Under the pieces are notes generated by a model. The model did no database searches, was not told the origin of the DNA, and saw only the letters and a list, made by a program, of their open reading frames with translations. From Vogesella indigofera (lineage in GTDB: Bacteria > Pseudomonadota > Gammaproteobacteria > Burkholderiales > Chromobacteriaceae), in assembly GCF_003633895.1 (NCBI RefSeq), contig NZ_RBID01000019.1:120928-184927 (forward strand): a stretch of DNA of 64,000 nucleotides. The letters are read 5' to 3'. The position numbers and the translations under genes were made by a program. Shown piece after piece: positions 21,408 to 30,835 of the stretch. Position 1 is the first letter of the stretch, and every line of letters starts with the position of its first letter.

Positions 21408-22772
21408 ATGGACTCTCTCAGCGTTGTCATTCTGGCTGCCGGCAAAGGCAAGCGTATGTACTCGGCCTTGCCCAAGGTGTTGCACCCGATCGGCGGACAG
21501 CCGATGCTGGCGCGCGTGATCGCCACCGCCCGCCAGTTGCAGCCGGCCAAGATCGTGGTGGTGTACGGCCACGGCGGCGAGCAGGTGCGTGAACAGATCC
21601 AGGACCCGGATATCGCCTGGGCGCTGCAGGCCGAGCAACTGGGCACCGGCCACGCGCTGAAAATGGCGCTGCCGCACCTGCCCAAGGTTGGCCGCACGCT
21701 GGTGTTGTACGGCGACGTGCCGCTGACCACGCTGGCGACCCTGCAGCAGTTGCTGGCGGTGGCGGAGCAGGGCATGGCGCTGCTGGTCGACGTGTTGCCG
21801 GATGCCAGTGGTTACGGCCGCATCGTGCGCAACGCCGCCGGCGAGATCGTCGCCATCGTGGAAGACAAGGATTGCAGCGCAGCGCAGAAGGCGATCCGCG
21901 AAATCAATACCGGCATGCTGGTGCTGCCCAACGAGCGCCTCGTCGGCTGGCTCGGCGCGCTGAAGAACGGCAATGCACAAGGCGAATACTACCTGACCGA
22001 TGTCATCGGTCTGGCGGTGGCCGATGGTCTGGCGGTGCCCGGTGTCACCGTGGCCGCCTCGTGGGAGGCCGCCGGCGTCAACAACAAGTGGCAGCTGGCC
22101 GAGCTGGAGCGTCAGCTGCAGCTGAACCAGGCGCGGGCACTGCTCACCGCCGGCGTCACCCTCGCCGATCCGGCGCGCATCGACGTACGCGGCGAACTGC
22201 AGCATGGCCAGGATGTCAGCATCGACGTCGGCTGCGTGTTCGAAGGCCAGGTAAGCCTGGGTGATAATGTGCAGATCGGCGCCTACTGCGTGCTGAAGAA
22301 CGTCACCGTCGCCGCCGGCAGCCGCATCGCGCCGTATTCGCACCTGGAAGACGCAGTGGTGGGCGAGGGCTGCCGCATCGGGCCGTATGCGCGGCTGCGC
22401 CCGGGTGCAAGGTTGGCCGCACATGTGCACGTCGGCAACTTTGTCGAGATCAAGAAGAGCACTATCGGCATCGGTTCCAAGGTCAATCACCTGAGCTATA
22501 TCGGCGATGCCGAGGTCGGCAGCAAGGTCAATATCGGTGCCGGCTCGGTGACCTGCAACTACGACGGCGTCAACAAGTACCGCACCGTGATCGGCGACGG
22601 CGTGTTCGTCGGCTCCGGCACGCTGATGGTCGCGCCGGTAACGCTGGAAGAGGGCGCCACCATCGGCGCCGGCTCGGTGCTCACCAAGACCGCGCCCGCC
22701 GGCCAGCTCACCGTGGCGCGCGCCAAGCAGCTGACGGTACCGGGCTGGCAGCGCCCGCAGAAGAAGAATTGA
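21408..22772 (+). CDS. glmU: Bifunctional GlcNAc-1-P uridyltransferase / GlcN-1-P acetyltransferase GlmU
   Basis: Makes UDP-GlcNAc for peptidoglycan and LPS: acetylates GlcN-1-P, then transfers UMP. 454 aa. The N-terminal pyrophosphorylase domain has LAAGKGKRM (about residues 10-18), and YGDVPLT follows near residue 101. The C-terminal left-handed beta-helix has repeating I/V-G-x4 turns with [16 protein letters not shown] and [13 protein letters not shown]. Two exact copies of the dispersed repeat lie inside, read as KVGR (from residue 93) and RLAA (about residues 335-338). Grouped with glmR and glmS, though separated by a small gene on the other strand. Confidence 0.98.
   Translation: MDSLSVVILAAGKGKRMYSALPKVLHPIGGQPMLARVIATARQLQPAKIVVVYGHGGEQVREQIQDPDIAWALQAEQLGTGHALKMALPHLPKVGRTLVLYGDVPLTTLATLQQLLAVAEQGMALLVDVLPDASGYGRIVRNAAGEIVAIVEDKDCSAAQKAIREINTGMLVLPNERLVGWLGALKNGNAQGEYYLTDVIGLAVADGLAVPGVTVAASWEAAGVNNKWQLAELERQLQLNQARALLTAGVTLADPARIDVRGELQHGQDVSIDVGCVFEGQVSLGDNVQIGAYCVLKNVTVAAGSRIAPYSHLEDAVVGEGCRIGPYARLRPGARLAAHVHVGNFVEIKKSTIGIGSKVNHLSYIGDAEVGSKVNIGAGSVTCNYDGVNKYRTVIGDGVFVGSGTLMVAPVTLEEGATIGAGSVLTKTAPAGQLTVARAKQLTVPGWQRPQKKN
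21684..21696 (+). repeat. Dispersed AAGGTTGGCCGCA repeat inside glmU (copy 1)
   Basis: Exact copy in the uridyltransferase domain, in frame as K-V-G-R. Confidence 0.85.
22409..22421 (+). repeat. Dispersed AAGGTTGGCCGCA repeat inside glmU (copy 2)
   Basis: Exact copy in the beta-helix domain in a different frame from copy 1, read as R-L-A-A. Confidence 0.85.
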
Positions 22773-22790
22773 TGATCGGCTGAAACCCTG

Positions 22791-22822
22791 ACAGCCCTGC
22801 AGCTTGCTGCAGGGCTGTTTGT
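22791..22822 (+). terminator. Terminator of glmU
   Basis: ACAGCCCTGCAGC-tt-GCTGCAGGGCTGT followed by TTGTT, 18 bp after the glmU stop. Confidence 0.85.
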
Positions 22823-22881
22823 TCTGGTGTACTTTACAGCCCGTCATGGTTGGCCGCAGGCCTGTCCGCGATCAGGGGGTC

Positions 22882-23223
22882 TCAGTCAAACAAGGCATCA
22901 AGATGACAGCTGCCCTGTTTCCGCCCCTGCACGCTGGCAATGTGCAGACTGTGCTGACTATCTTGTGCATGATAGCTGGCCAGCAGCGCGACCGTGATCA
23001 CCTCATTCGGCTTTGTATTCTGCAGGGCCAGCAATGCTTCGACACCGCTAGCCTCGCCATTGGTATTGCGTAGCAGATAGCGGCTTTTGGCTATGTCACA
23101 GCGCTTTAACATCCACTCACTGCCGTTCTTTTCCAGCGTGCCGGTAAACAGATCGAGAGCTTGGGTTTCGGCATGGGCTGATAAGCCCAGCAACAGACTG
23201 GTCATGACCAACCAGGTTTTCAT
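22882..23223 (-). CDS. Small secreted protein of unknown function
   Basis: Not recognised. 113 aa with a clear signal peptide (MKTWLVMTSLLLGLSAHA|ETQ, cleavage near residue 18). The mature part is about 95 aa with only two cysteines (in LKRCDIAK and GSCHLDALF), which could form a disulfide. Start ATG 23223 is chosen because AAAGGAA lies 7 bp upstream on the minus strand. It runs against glmU and glmR. Its base composition is lower in GC than the neighbours. Periplasmic location is inferred; no domain was identified. Confidence 0.65.
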   Translation of the reverse strand: MKTWLVMTSLLLGLSAHAETQALDLFTGTLEKNGSEWMLKRCDIAKSRYLLRNTNGEASGVEALLALQNTKPNEVITVALLASYHAQDSQHSLHIASVQGRKQGSCHLDALFD

Positions 23224-23386
23224 CACGCTATTCCTTTCTTCACGGTGGCGGCCAACTTTCCACCTTTCATCATGTGGCGATGCGAACTATGCCAAACGAT
23301 AGGCTACAGGGCAAACCGCTTGCGTGCATTTCCGGTTCATATAGCTTGCTGGGCATGAGGCTGACGGTGCAGATACGCTTGCAGGC

Positions 23387-23415
23387 TTGCGGCACAGATT
23401 TCGCACTGTTATCAT
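23387..23415 (+). promoter_or_regulatory. Candidate promoter of glmR-glmS
   Basis: TTGCGG (23387-23392), 17-bp spacer, TATCAT (23410-23415), 31 bp before the glmR ATG. The downstream AT-rich leader with GAAACGAAAC could hold an operator. Confidence 0.5.
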
Positions 23416-23445
23416 CATAAAACTTTTGAAACGAAACTTAATCTG

Positions 23446-24228
23446 ATGAAGCGAAACACCCAGCAGCGTCGTCACGCGATTGTGGCCCTGGTGCAGGAAC
23501 ACGGTGAAGTCAGCGTCGATGACCTGACCCGCCGTTTTGACACATCCGAAGTCACCATCCGCAAGGATCTTGCGCTGCTGGAAACCAGCGGGCTGCTGCT
23601 GCGCCGCTATGGTGGTGCGGTGGCCTTGCCAGCCGAGATCGTGAGCGCCGATGCCGAAAAAGTTTCGCAACGAAAGATGGCGATTGCCCGCGCCGCAGCC
23701 GAGCGCATCCGAGACCACAATCGCATCATCATTGACAGCGGCAGCACCACCTGCGCCGTCATCCCGCTACTGGCGCCGAAGCAGGGCCTCGTCGTGATGA
23801 CCAACTCGCTGAATGTGGCTGCCGCACTGCGCGAACTCGAAAACGAGCCGACCCTGTTGATGACTGGTGGCACCTGGGACCCGCATTCCGAATCGTTCCA
23901 GGGCCAGGTGGCCGAGCAGGTGCTGCGCTCCTACGACTTTGACCAGCTGTTTGTCGGTGCCGACGGCATCGATCTCGAACGCGGCACCACCACCTTTCAC
24001 GAGCTGGTCGGCCTGTCGCGCGTGATGGCCGAAGCGGCACGCGAAGTGATCGTCATGGCCGAGTCTGACAAGGTTGGCCGCAAGATTCCGAATCTCGAGC
24101 TGCCGTGGCAGCAGATTCACACCCTGATTACCGATGACGGCCTCAGCGATGCGGCCCGTACCCAGATTGCCGCGCGCGGCGTGCAGGTGATCTGCGCCGC
24201 CGTCGGCGAAACGCCAAGGAGAAAATGA
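23446..24228 (+). CDS. glmR: DeoR-family regulator, probable GlmR
   Basis: DeoR/GlpR-type transcription factor, 260 aa. The N-terminal winged helix-turn-helix (RRHAIVALVQEHGEVSVDDL, then RRFDTSEVTIRKDLALLE) precedes a C-terminal sugar-phosphate sensing domain (IIDSGSTTCAVIPLL, VMTNSLNVAAAL, LLMTGGTWD, GADGIDLERGTTT). The stop TGA is immediately followed by the glmS ATG, with no intervening base, so the pair are co-translated. That context points to control of amino-sugar synthesis, as for GlmR next to glmS in other proteobacteria. An exact repeat copy at 24070 is read as KVGRK. Confidence 0.85.
   Translation: MKRNTQQRRHAIVALVQEHGEVSVDDLTRRFDTSEVTIRKDLALLETSGLLLRRYGGAVALPAEIVSADAEKVSQRKMAIARAAAERIRDHNRIIIDSGSTTCAVIPLLAPKQGLVVMTNSLNVAAALRELENEPTLLMTGGTWDPHSESFQGQVAEQVLRSYDFDQLFVGADGIDLERGTTTFHELVGLSRVMAEAAREVIVMAESDKVGRKIPNLELPWQQIHTLITDDGLSDAARTQIAARGVQVICAAVGETPRRK
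24070..24084 (+). repeat. Dispersed AAGGTTGGCCGCAAG repeat inside glmR
   Basis: Exact copy in frame as K-V-G-R-K at residues 209-213. Confidence 0.85.
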
Positions 24229-26058
24229 ATGTGTGGCATTGTTGGCGCGATTGCTTCGCGCGATATCGTTCCGGTACTGGTCGAGGGCCTGAAGCGCCTC
24301 GAGTATCGCGGTTATGACTCTTCCGGCATCGCCGTGCACGCCGGCAGCGACATCACCCGCGTGCGCCGCGTTGGCCGCGTGGCGGAAATGGAAGCCGCGG
24401 CCGTGGCGGACAATGTGCACGGCGAGCTGGGCATCGGTCACACCCGCTGGGCCACCCACGGCGGCGTCACCGAGTACAACGCCCACCCGCACGTATCGCA
24501 TGGCCTGATCGCGGTGGTGCACAACGGCATCATCGAGAATCACGAACAGAAGCGCGCCGAGCTGAAGGCCGCCGGCTACTTCTTCGAATCGCAGACCGAC
24601 ACCGAGGTGATCGCCCACCTGGTGCACCAGTACTACCTGCTAGAAAAAGACCTGTTCCGTGCCGTGCACAAGGCCACCCGCGAGCTGACCGGCGCCTACG
24701 CCATCGGCGTCATCGCGCTGGACCGTCCGGACGAACTGGTGTGCGCGCGCATGGGCTGCCCGCTGCTGGTCGGCCTCGGCGACGGTGAAAACTTCATCGC
24801 CTCTGACGTCTCCGCCATCCTGTCCGCCACCCGCCGCGTGATCTTCCTGGAAGAGGGCGACATCGGCCGCCTGACCCGTGACGGCGTGACGCTGATCGAC
24901 AAGGACGACCAGCCGGTGGAGCGCAAGGTGCACGTCTCCGACGTGTCGCTGGCCTCGCTGGAGCTGGGGCCGTACAGCCACTTCATGCAGAAGGAAATCC
25001 ACGAGCAGCCGAAGGCGCTGTCCGACACCATCGAGGCGATTCTTGACGACGGTTTCAGCGCCGAACTGTTCGGTGCCGCTGCGGCCAACGTGCTGCCGAC
25101 GCTGACCGGCGTGAAAATCCTCGCCTGCGGCACCAGCTACTACGCCGGCCTCACCGCCAAGTACTGGATCGAGAGCATCGCCGGTGTGGTGTGCGATGTC
25201 GAGATCGCCAGCGAATACCGCTATCGCGACGCCTTCGCCGATCCGCAGCACCTGGTGGTGACCATCTCGCAGTCCGGCGAGACGCTGGACACCATGGAAG
25301 CGCTGAAATACGCCAAGTCGCTGGGGCACCGCCACGCGCTGTCGATCTGCAACGTGCGCGAATCCGCCATTCCGCGCGCCTCCGACCTGGTGTTCTACAC
25401 CCGCGCCGGCGCAGAGATCGGCGTCGCCTCCACCAAGGCATTCACCACCCAGCTGGTCAGCCTGTTCGCGCTGGCGGTGACGCTGGGCAAGGTGCGCGGC
25501 CGCGTGACTGCCGAGCAGGAGGCGCAGTATCTGGCCGAATTGCGCCACCTGCCGGGCAGCGTGCAGCACGCGCTGAACCTGGAGCCGCAGATTACCGCCT
25601 GGTCGGCGCAGTTCGCCGCCAAGAACGACGCACTGTTCCTCGGCCGCGGCCTGCACTACCCGATCGCGCTGGAAGGCGCGCTGAAGCTGAAGGAAATCTC
25701 CTACATCCACGCCGAAGCCTACCCGGCCGGCGAGCTGAAGCACGGCCCGCTGGCGCTGGTGGACGAGAACATGCCGGTGGTGGTGATCGCCCCCAACGAC
25801 GCGCTGCTGGAGAAGGTGAAGTCCAACATGCAGGAAGTGCGCGCCCGCGGCGGCGAGCTGTTCGTGTTCGCCGATGACGACAGCCACTTCAGCGACTCCG
25901 ACGGCGTACACGTGATCCGCACCCCGCGCCACGTCGGCGTGCTCAGCCCGATCGTGCACTCCATCCCGGTGCAGCTGCTGGCCTACCACGTGGCGCTGAC
26001 GCGCGGTACCGACGTCGACAAGCCGCGTAACTTGGCAAAAAGTGTAACAGTTGAATAA
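24229..26058 (+). CDS. glmS: Glutamine-fructose-6-phosphate aminotransferase GlmS
   Basis: First committed step of amino-sugar synthesis: glutamine + fructose-6-P to GlcN-6-P + glutamate. 609 aa. Cys2 of MCGIVGA is the N-terminal nucleophile of the class II amidotransferase domain (1-240). Two SIS isomerase domains follow (about 285-425 and 455-600) with [26 protein letters not shown] and the C-terminal [13 protein letters not shown]. Typical length. No glmS ribozyme leader, as expected outside Firmicutes. Confidence 0.99.
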   Translation: MCGIVGAIASRDIVPVLVEGLKRLEYRGYDSSGIAVHAGSDITRVRRVGRVAEMEAAAVADNVHGELGIGHTRWATHGGVTEYNAHPHVSHGLIAVVHNGIIENHEQKRAELKAAGYFFESQTDTEVIAHLVHQYYLLEKDLFRAVHKATRELTGAYAIGVIALDRPDELVCARMGCPLLVGLGDGENFIASDVSAILSATRRVIFLEEGDIGRLTRDGVTLIDKDDQPVERKVHVSDVSLASLELGPYSHFMQKEIHEQPKALSDTIEAILDDGFSAELFGAAAANVLPTLTGVKILACGTSYYAGLTAKYWIESIAGVVCDVEIASEYRYRDAFADPQHLVVTISQSGETLDTMEALKYAKSLGHRHALSICNVRESAIPRASDLVFYTRAGAEIGVASTKAFTTQLVSLFALAVTLGKVRGRVTAEQEAQYLAELRHLPGSVQHALNLEPQITAWSAQFAAKNDALFLGRGLHYPIALEGALKLKEISYIHAEAYPAGELKHGPLALVDENMPVVVIAPNDALLEKVKSNMQEVRARGGELFVFADDDSHFSDSDGVHVIRTPRHVGVLSPIVHSIPVQLLAYHVALTRGTDVDKPRNLAKSVTVE

Positions 26059-26113
26059 AAATGCTTGAATGTACAAGACAATGGCAAATTAAATCCGCCA
26101 GCGTCTGAGCAAA

Positions 26114-26145
26114 GCGAAGGGGCCGTTATGGCCCCTTCGCTTTTT
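26114..26145 (+). terminator. Terminator of glmS
   Basis: GCGAAGGGGCC-gttat-GGCCCCTTCGC followed by TTTTT, about 55 bp after glmS. Confidence 0.92.
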
Positions 26146-26510
26146 CAATTCGGCGCTTGGCGGCGTCGTCAGAGGGAACGGTGCTGTGGAACGAGGGCTG
26201 CAGCTCGATGCAAGACAGCCTTGCTCGCTACGTCCCGCTGTAGCCTGTGTTGCGTAAACATTCGGGCCTGCCCACTTCCGTGTTGCTGCGGCTGGCCGTG
26301 GCGGAAGGAGGCCGGAGGGCAACAGACCGGCGGCTGGCCACGGCATCGTGCCCAAGGTTGGCCGCAAGCCCTTGCCGGTTTGCGGCCAACCTTGTCTTGG
26401 CGGGGGGGGCCGTGGTGACGATGGTCGTGCCCGTTGCCGCATGGCAATGCAATATTGTTGCGTCATGATGTGTTCTAATAAGCCTTTTCGGTAGTAAAGA
26501 GGGCTTCAGC
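26146..26510. other. Intergenic region with repeat hairpin
   Basis: 365 bp between glmS and a diguanylate cyclase gene. It contains one paired-repeat hairpin (26353-26394) and no convincing gene. Open frames are short and overlap on several frames without recognisable features. Confidence 0.6.
26353..26394. repeat. Paired GGTTGGCCGC repeats forming a hairpin
   Basis: CAAGGTTGGCCGCAA (26353-26367) and TTGCGGCCAACCTTG (26380-26394): a perfect 15-bp stem with a 12-nt loop. Here it lies between two co-directional genes and after an independent terminator, with no T-run. Confidence 0.88.
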
Positions 26511-28256
26511 ATGCAGATACTGGCCGTGGTGACGGTGCTGGCGCTGGCGGCCTGGGCGCTATGGTGCACCCGGCAGCTGCGGCGTTACCGGCGCTGGCTG
26601 GACGGCGCCGCCGATCCGGTGCTGCTGGTCGAGCGCAACGGCCGTATCCGCTTTGCCAACCGCCAGCTGTGCCAGCTGCTGGACTTGCCGGCGGCCGAGG
26701 TGCGGCGCCTGCGGCTGGAACAGATCGTGTTGCCGGACAGCGACGGCTACGGCCCGGTGTGGGCGACGCTGTTTTCCCGCCACTCGCGCTTTGTCGGCAG
26801 CCTGGGCCTGCGCCAGGTGCGCTACCGCGCCGGGCTGGAGCGCATGGTGATCGATGCCGCCGCCTTGCCGGAGGACGCGCTGGTGCTGCTGACGCTGCGA
26901 CCGCCGTCGCGGCAGAATACCGACCAGCCGCATCACTATCTGGCGCAGAAGCTGCTGCAAACGGCGGAAGCCGACGCCGGCATCGGCTCGTGGGTGCTGC
27001 AGATGGCCTCCGGCCGGCTGGACTGGAGCCGCGAGGTGCACCGCATTTTCGGCACGGATCCGGCAACCTTCCGCGCCACCGAGAGCGCCTATTTCGAGCG
27101 CGTGCATCCTGCCGACCGGGCGCGGGTGCGCGCGGAGCTGGACGCCAAGATGGCGCTGCAGCAGCCGTTCGACATCGAATACCGCATCATCCGCCCGGAT
27201 GGCGACATCCGCGACCTGCTGGAACGCAACCATATCCACTGCCTGCCGGACGGCACCATCGACCACCTGTGGGGTACGGTGATCGACATGACCCAGCACA
27301 AGCAGCTGCAGCGCCAGCTGCAACTGGCGCAGCTGGCGGTCGAGCACAGCTCCGAGGCGGTGGCGATTGCCGATGGCGACATGCGCTGGCTGTATGTGAA
27401 TCCGGCGCTGTGCCGCATCGCCGGTCGCGACGAGGCGGCACTGCTGGCGGCGCCGCCGTCGTTCCTGCTGCCGGGGGCGGATACCGCCTTGCGCGGCCGG
27501 GACTTGCTGAGCCTGCTCGGCGAGCGCCACCACTGGCAGGGCGAGTTGCGCATCGCCCGCCGCGGCAGCATGCCGTTGCCGGTGCTGGCGTCGGTATCGC
27601 GCGTGCAGGACACCGGCGGCGGCGCGGAAACGGTGTGGGTGTTTACCGACATCAGCCGCATCAAGGAATCGGAGCGCCAGTTGCAGAGTCTGGCCTTTTT
27701 TGACGGCCTGACCGGGCTGGCCAACCGCACGCTGTTCAACGAGCAGCTGGAGCGGGCGCTGCAGGCCAGCCGCGTGGCCGGTACGCCGCTGGCGCTGGTG
27801 TTTGCCGACCTGAACGGTTTCAAGCAGGTCAACGACCGGCTGGGGCATCAGGCCGGGGACGAAGTGCTGTGCCGCATCGCCACGCGGCTGAGCCGAGCGG
27901 TGCGCAGCGGCGACCTGGTCGGGCGCTGGGGCGGCGACGAATTCGCCATTCTGCTGCCGGCCTGCGGCGATGCGGCGGTACTGGCCGCCTTGCTGCAGCG
28001 CCTGCAGCAGGCGGTGTCCATCATGTGTCCGCAGCCGGCGGCAGCGCCGCTGGCGGTCGGCGCCAGCTTCGGTGTCGCCTGTTTCCACGGCGATGCGCTG
28101 ACGGCCACGGCGTTGCTGGCGCAGGCCGATCAGGCGATGTACCGCGCCAAGTCGCAGGGTGGCGGCGCGGTGTGGCTGCATGACGGGCAGGGGCTGCAGC
28201 CGTTTGCCGCCACCGCCGGCAGCGAGGCGGCGTCCGGCCAGCCGGCCGCGTTATGA
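26511..28256 (+). CDS. Membrane-anchored multi-PAS diguanylate cyclase
   Basis: 581 aa c-di-GMP synthase. A single N-terminal TM helix (about 2-20) precedes three PAS-like sensor domains (about 33-130, 150-265 with a PAC-like WGTVIDMTQHK end, and 272-390). The GGDEF domain (about 395-560) carries intact GGDEF at residues 474-478. Its allosteric I-site RSGD sits upstream of GGDEF, so product inhibition is expected. Expression context is monocistronic, starting after a 365-bp intergenic region. Its signal is unknown. It could feed the LapD switch, but that is inference. Confidence 0.92.
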   Translation: MQILAVVTVLALAAWALWCTRQLRRYRRWLDGAADPVLLVERNGRIRFANRQLCQLLDLPAAEVRRLRLEQIVLPDSDGYGPVWATLFSRHSRFVGSLGLRQVRYRAGLERMVIDAAALPEDALVLLTLRPPSRQNTDQPHHYLAQKLLQTAEADAGIGSWVLQMASGRLDWSREVHRIFGTDPATFRATESAYFERVHPADRARVRAELDAKMALQQPFDIEYRIIRPDGDIRDLLERNHIHCLPDGTIDHLWGTVIDMTQHKQLQRQLQLAQLAVEHSSEAVAIADGDMRWLYVNPALCRIAGRDEAALLAAPPSFLLPGADTALRGRDLLSLLGERHHWQGELRIARRGSMPLPVLASVSRVQDTGGGAETVWVFTDISRIKESERQLQSLAFFDGLTGLANRTLFNEQLERALQASRVAGTPLALVFADLNGFKQVNDRLGHQAGDEVLCRIATRLSRAVRSGDLVGRWGGDEFAILLPACGDAAVLAALLQRLQQAVSIMCPQPAAAPLAVGASFGVACFHGDALTATALLAQADQAMYRAKSQGGGAVWLHDGQGLQPFAATAGSEAASGQPAAL

Positions 28257-28310
28257 CAGATGCGGGCGGCGCGGGTATGCTGCAGGTTCCTGTCCCGTGT
28301 GTGCGCCGCC

Positions 28311-29696
28311 ATGACCGTCAATCCCATTCTCAATAGCGATTCCTACAAGCTCAGTCACTGGGTGCAGTATCCGCCCGGCACCGACGGCATGTATTCCTAC
28401 GTTGCCGCGCGTGGCGGCACCGCCTCGCACGTGCTGTTTTTCGGCCTGCAGGCGCTGCTGAAGGACTACCTCAGCCAGCGCATCACCCTGGCGCATATCG
28501 ACGAGGCGGAGGCACTGGCCGCGCTGCACGGCCTGCCGTTCAACCGCGCCGGCTTCGAACGCATCGTCAAGCGGCACCACGGCTACTGGCCGGTGCGCAT
28601 CCGCGCGGTGGCCGAGGGCGAGCTGATCCCGACCGGGGTGCCGATGGTCACCATCGAATCCACCGACCCCGAGCTGTTCTGGGTGGTGTCCTTCCTGGAG
28701 ACCGCGCTGCTGCGGGTGTGGTACCCGATCTCGGTCGCCACGCGCAGCTTCCGCGCCAAGGAAATCATCCGCCGCTATCTGGCGCAGACCGCCGACGACC
28801 TGTCCGGCCTGCCGTTCAAGCTGCACGATTTCGGCGCGCGCGGCGTATCCAGCTACGAGAGTTCGGAAATCGGCGGCCTCGCCCATCTGGTGAATTTCAT
28901 GGGCAGCGACACGCTGGCGGCGCTGGTCGCCGCGCGCCGCCACTACCACGAGCCGTGTGCGGCGTTCTCGATTCCGGCGGCGGAGCACGCCACCATCACC
29001 GCCTGGGGCCGGCCGCAGGAGGGGTATGCCTTCAGCAACATGCTGCAGCACTTCGCCAGGCCCGGTGCGCTGCTGGCGGTGGTCAGCGACAGCTACGACG
29101 TCTTCCACGCCGTCAGCGAGCTGTGGGGCGAACGGCTGCGCCAGCAGGTGATAGACAGCGGCGCCACGGTGGTGATCCGCCCTGATTCCGGCGAGCCGGT
29201 GCAGGTGGTGGCCGAGGTCATCGACCGGCTGGCCGCCGCCTTCGGCACCACGCTGAACAGCAAGGGCTACCGCGTGCTGAACCATGTGCGCGTGATCCAG
29301 GGCGACGGCGTCAATCTGGCCAGCATCGACGCCATCCTCTCAAGGCTGGCCAAACTGGGTTACAGCGCCGACAACGTTGCCTTCGGCATGGGCGCCGAGC
29401 TGCTGCAGAAGCTGGACCGCGACACCCACAAGATGGCGCTGAAGTGCTCGGCAATCAGTGTCGGCGGCCAGTGGCGCGACGTGTTCAAGGACCCGGTCAC
29501 CGACCCCGGCAAACGCTCGCTCGGCGGCCGCGTGGTGGCGGCGCGCGACAGCCGCGGCGCCTGGGGCGTCAACACTCTGGAGCGGGTGAGCGACGCCGAC
29601 CTGCAGATGCGCGTGGTGTGGGAAAACGGCAAGCTGCTGCTGGACGAGGATTTCGCCACCATCCGCGCCCGCGCCGCCGCCCATCTGGCGCACTGA
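28311..29696 (+). CDS. nadV: Nicotinamide phosphoribosyltransferase (NadV)
   Basis: Converts nicotinamide + PRPP to NMN in NAD salvage without the deamidation route. 461 aa, in the NAMPT size range. The family pattern starts NPILNSDSYKLSHW, followed by EITVSM-type substrate strand ATRSFRAKEI, the LHDFGARGVSSYES loop, the RPDSGEP phosphate motif and the GMGAELLQKLDRDT segment. ATG 28311 is chosen because it starts the conserved MTVNPILNSDSYK. A SnoaL-like gene follows after 1 bp. Chromosomal rather than phage-linked here, judging by neighbours. Confidence 0.93.
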   Translation: MTVNPILNSDSYKLSHWVQYPPGTDGMYSYVAARGGTASHVLFFGLQALLKDYLSQRITLAHIDEAEALAALHGLPFNRAGFERIVKRHHGYWPVRIRAVAEGELIPTGVPMVTIESTDPELFWVVSFLETALLRVWYPISVATRSFRAKEIIRRYLAQTADDLSGLPFKLHDFGARGVSSYESSEIGGLAHLVNFMGSDTLAALVAARRHYHEPCAAFSIPAAEHATITAWGRPQEGYAFSNMLQHFARPGALLAVVSDSYDVFHAVSELWGERLRQQVIDSGATVVIRPDSGEPVQVVAEVIDRLAAAFGTTLNSKGYRVLNHVRVIQGDGVNLASIDAILSRLAKLGYSADNVAFGMGAELLQKLDRDTHKMALKCSAISVGGQWRDVFKDPVTDPGKRSLGGRVVAARDSRGAWGVNTLERVSDADLQMRVVWENGKLLLDEDFATIRARAAAHLAH

Positions 29697-29697
29697 C

Positions 29698-30063
29698 ATG
29701 CTGAGCCCCGAACAAGTGGTACAGGCACAACTGGAGGCCTACAACGCGCGCGATCTCGACGCGCTGCTGGCCTGCTACGCCGCGGATGCACGCATGTATG
29801 TCTATCCGGCCACGCTGGTGGCCGAAGGCCGCGAGGAACTGCGCGAACGCATGCGCCAGCGCTTCGCCGAGCCGGACCTGCACGCGCGGCTGCTGCGGCG
29901 CGTGGTGCTGGGCGAGGTGGTGATCGACGACGAGATCGTGACCCGCAATTTTCCCGAGGGCCGCGGCACGCAGGCGATGACCATGATCTACCGCGTCAGC
30001 GACGGCCGCATCAGGGATGCGTCCGCCATCATGGGGGAGATGCGACTCGACGCCAGCGTCTGA
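29698..30063 (+). CDS. SnoaL-like / NTF2-fold protein
   Basis: 121 aa NTF2-superfamily protein: VVQAQLEAYNARDLDALLACYAAD at the N-terminus is the typical helix pattern. A cone-shaped beta-sheet follows, with VVIDDEIVTR and TMIYRVSDGRI. The superfamily includes steroid isomerase-like and polyketide cyclase-like enzymes as well as non-enzymes, so no reaction can be assigned. It begins 1 bp after nadV and is almost certainly co-transcribed, ending at a repeat-built terminator. Confidence 0.85.
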   Translation: MLSPEQVVQAQLEAYNARDLDALLACYAADARMYVYPATLVAEGREELRERMRQRFAEPDLHARLLRRVVLGEVVIDDEIVTRNFPEGRGTQAMTMIYRVSDGRIRDASAIMGEMRLDASV

Positions 30064-30075
30064 GCACCCGTCGGT

Positions 30076-30120
30076 AAAGGTTGGCCGCACCGCCATCTGG
30101 CAGTGCGGCCAACCTTTTTT
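30076..30120. terminator. Bidirectional terminator made of paired GGTTGGCCGC repeats
   Basis: AAAGGTTGGCCGCAC (30076-30090) pairs with GTGCGGCCAACCTTT (30103-30117), and the loop can extend by GCCA/TGGC. A T-run follows on the plus strand. It lies between convergent genes (SnoaL-like and cysteine hydrolase), so it should stop both transcripts. Confidence 0.93.
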
Positions 30121-30133
30121 TCGGCCTGCCGTT

Positions 30134-30670
30134 TCAGCGCTCGCTCTGCAAGGCGGCCAGCGGCAGCACGCGGATGGCGTTGCCGGGTACCGCCAGATTG
30201 GCCCACAGCCAGTTCAGGTGCGCGACCAGCGTCTCGCCGCTGGCGTGCGGACGGTCCTTGCAGGTGTGGGCGTCGGCGACCACGGTGACGGCGTAGCCGA
30301 GCGAGGCGGCGCGGCGCACGGTGGTGTCGACGCAGAAGTCGCTGGCGTAGCCGCCGACCCACAGGTTCTCGATCTCCTCGCTGTCCAGGTACTGGCGCAG
30401 GCTGGTGTCGAGGAAGCTGTCGGCGGCGGTTTTTTCGATCACCGGGTCATCCGGCTGGCGCTGCAGGCCCGGATGCAGCTGCCACGCCTCGCTGCCGCGT
30501 GGCAGCTCGGCCTCGTGGTGCTGGATGAACAGCACGCGGTGGCCGCAGGCGCGGGCGTGGGCGATCAGGCGGTTGAGTCTGGCCAGGGTCTCGGCGCCGC
30601 GCGTGGCACGCGGCGCCAGCTCGATCAGGCCATACTGGAAATCGATGACCAGCAGTGCGGTAGCAGACAT
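30134..30670 (-). CDS. Isochorismatase-family cysteine hydrolase
   Basis: 178 aa hydrolase of the isochorismatase/nicotinamidase fold. The putative catalytic triad is visible: Asp in LLVIDFQYGL (about residue 9), Lys in VIEKTAADSF and Cys in GGYASDFCVDTT, with the cis-peptide region preceding it. ATG 30670 is chosen for AAGGAG about 9 bp upstream and the family start MSATALLVIDFQ. The substrate is unknown. Nearness to nadV makes an NAD-metabolism role conceivable, but the genes are convergent and not co-transcribed. Confidence 0.85.
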   Translation of the reverse strand: MSATALLVIDFQYGLIELAPRATRGAETLARLNRLIAHARACGHRVLFIQHHEAELPRGSEAWQLHPGLQRQPDDPVIEKTAADSFLDTSLRQYLDSEEIENLWVGGYASDFCVDTTVRRAASLGYAVTVVADAHTCKDRPHASGETLVAHLNWLWANLAVPGNAIRVLPLAALQSER

Positions 30671-30700
30671 CAGGCAAGACTCCTTCGGCAACGGGGTGGC

Positions 30701-30713
30701 AAGGTTGGCCGCA
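30701..30713 (+). repeat. Dispersed AAGGTTGGCCGCA repeat, leader of cysteine hydrolase gene
   Basis: Exact copy 31 bp upstream of the hydrolase start, in the divergent region shared with the EAL gene. Confidence 0.85.
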
Positions 30714-30835
30714 TGCCGCGCGGCCATGGCGCACAGTGTAGCGTCTGCGGCTGCGGCCCGGGATGTCATCGTGCTGTCGGCGGCGGCAGCGCCTTGCTAT
30801 GCTGAGTTGATGGCCAACCCCGCGACGGAGGCATG

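Noticed and set aside
23990..24228. glmS ribozyme or GlmZ-type leader before glmS
   Set aside because: The glmR stop and glmS start are contiguous, leaving no leader.
26059..26510. Small coding genes in the glmS-cyclase intergenic region
   Set aside because: Frames overlap each other, include the terminator and repeat hairpin, and lack ribosome binding sites or domains.
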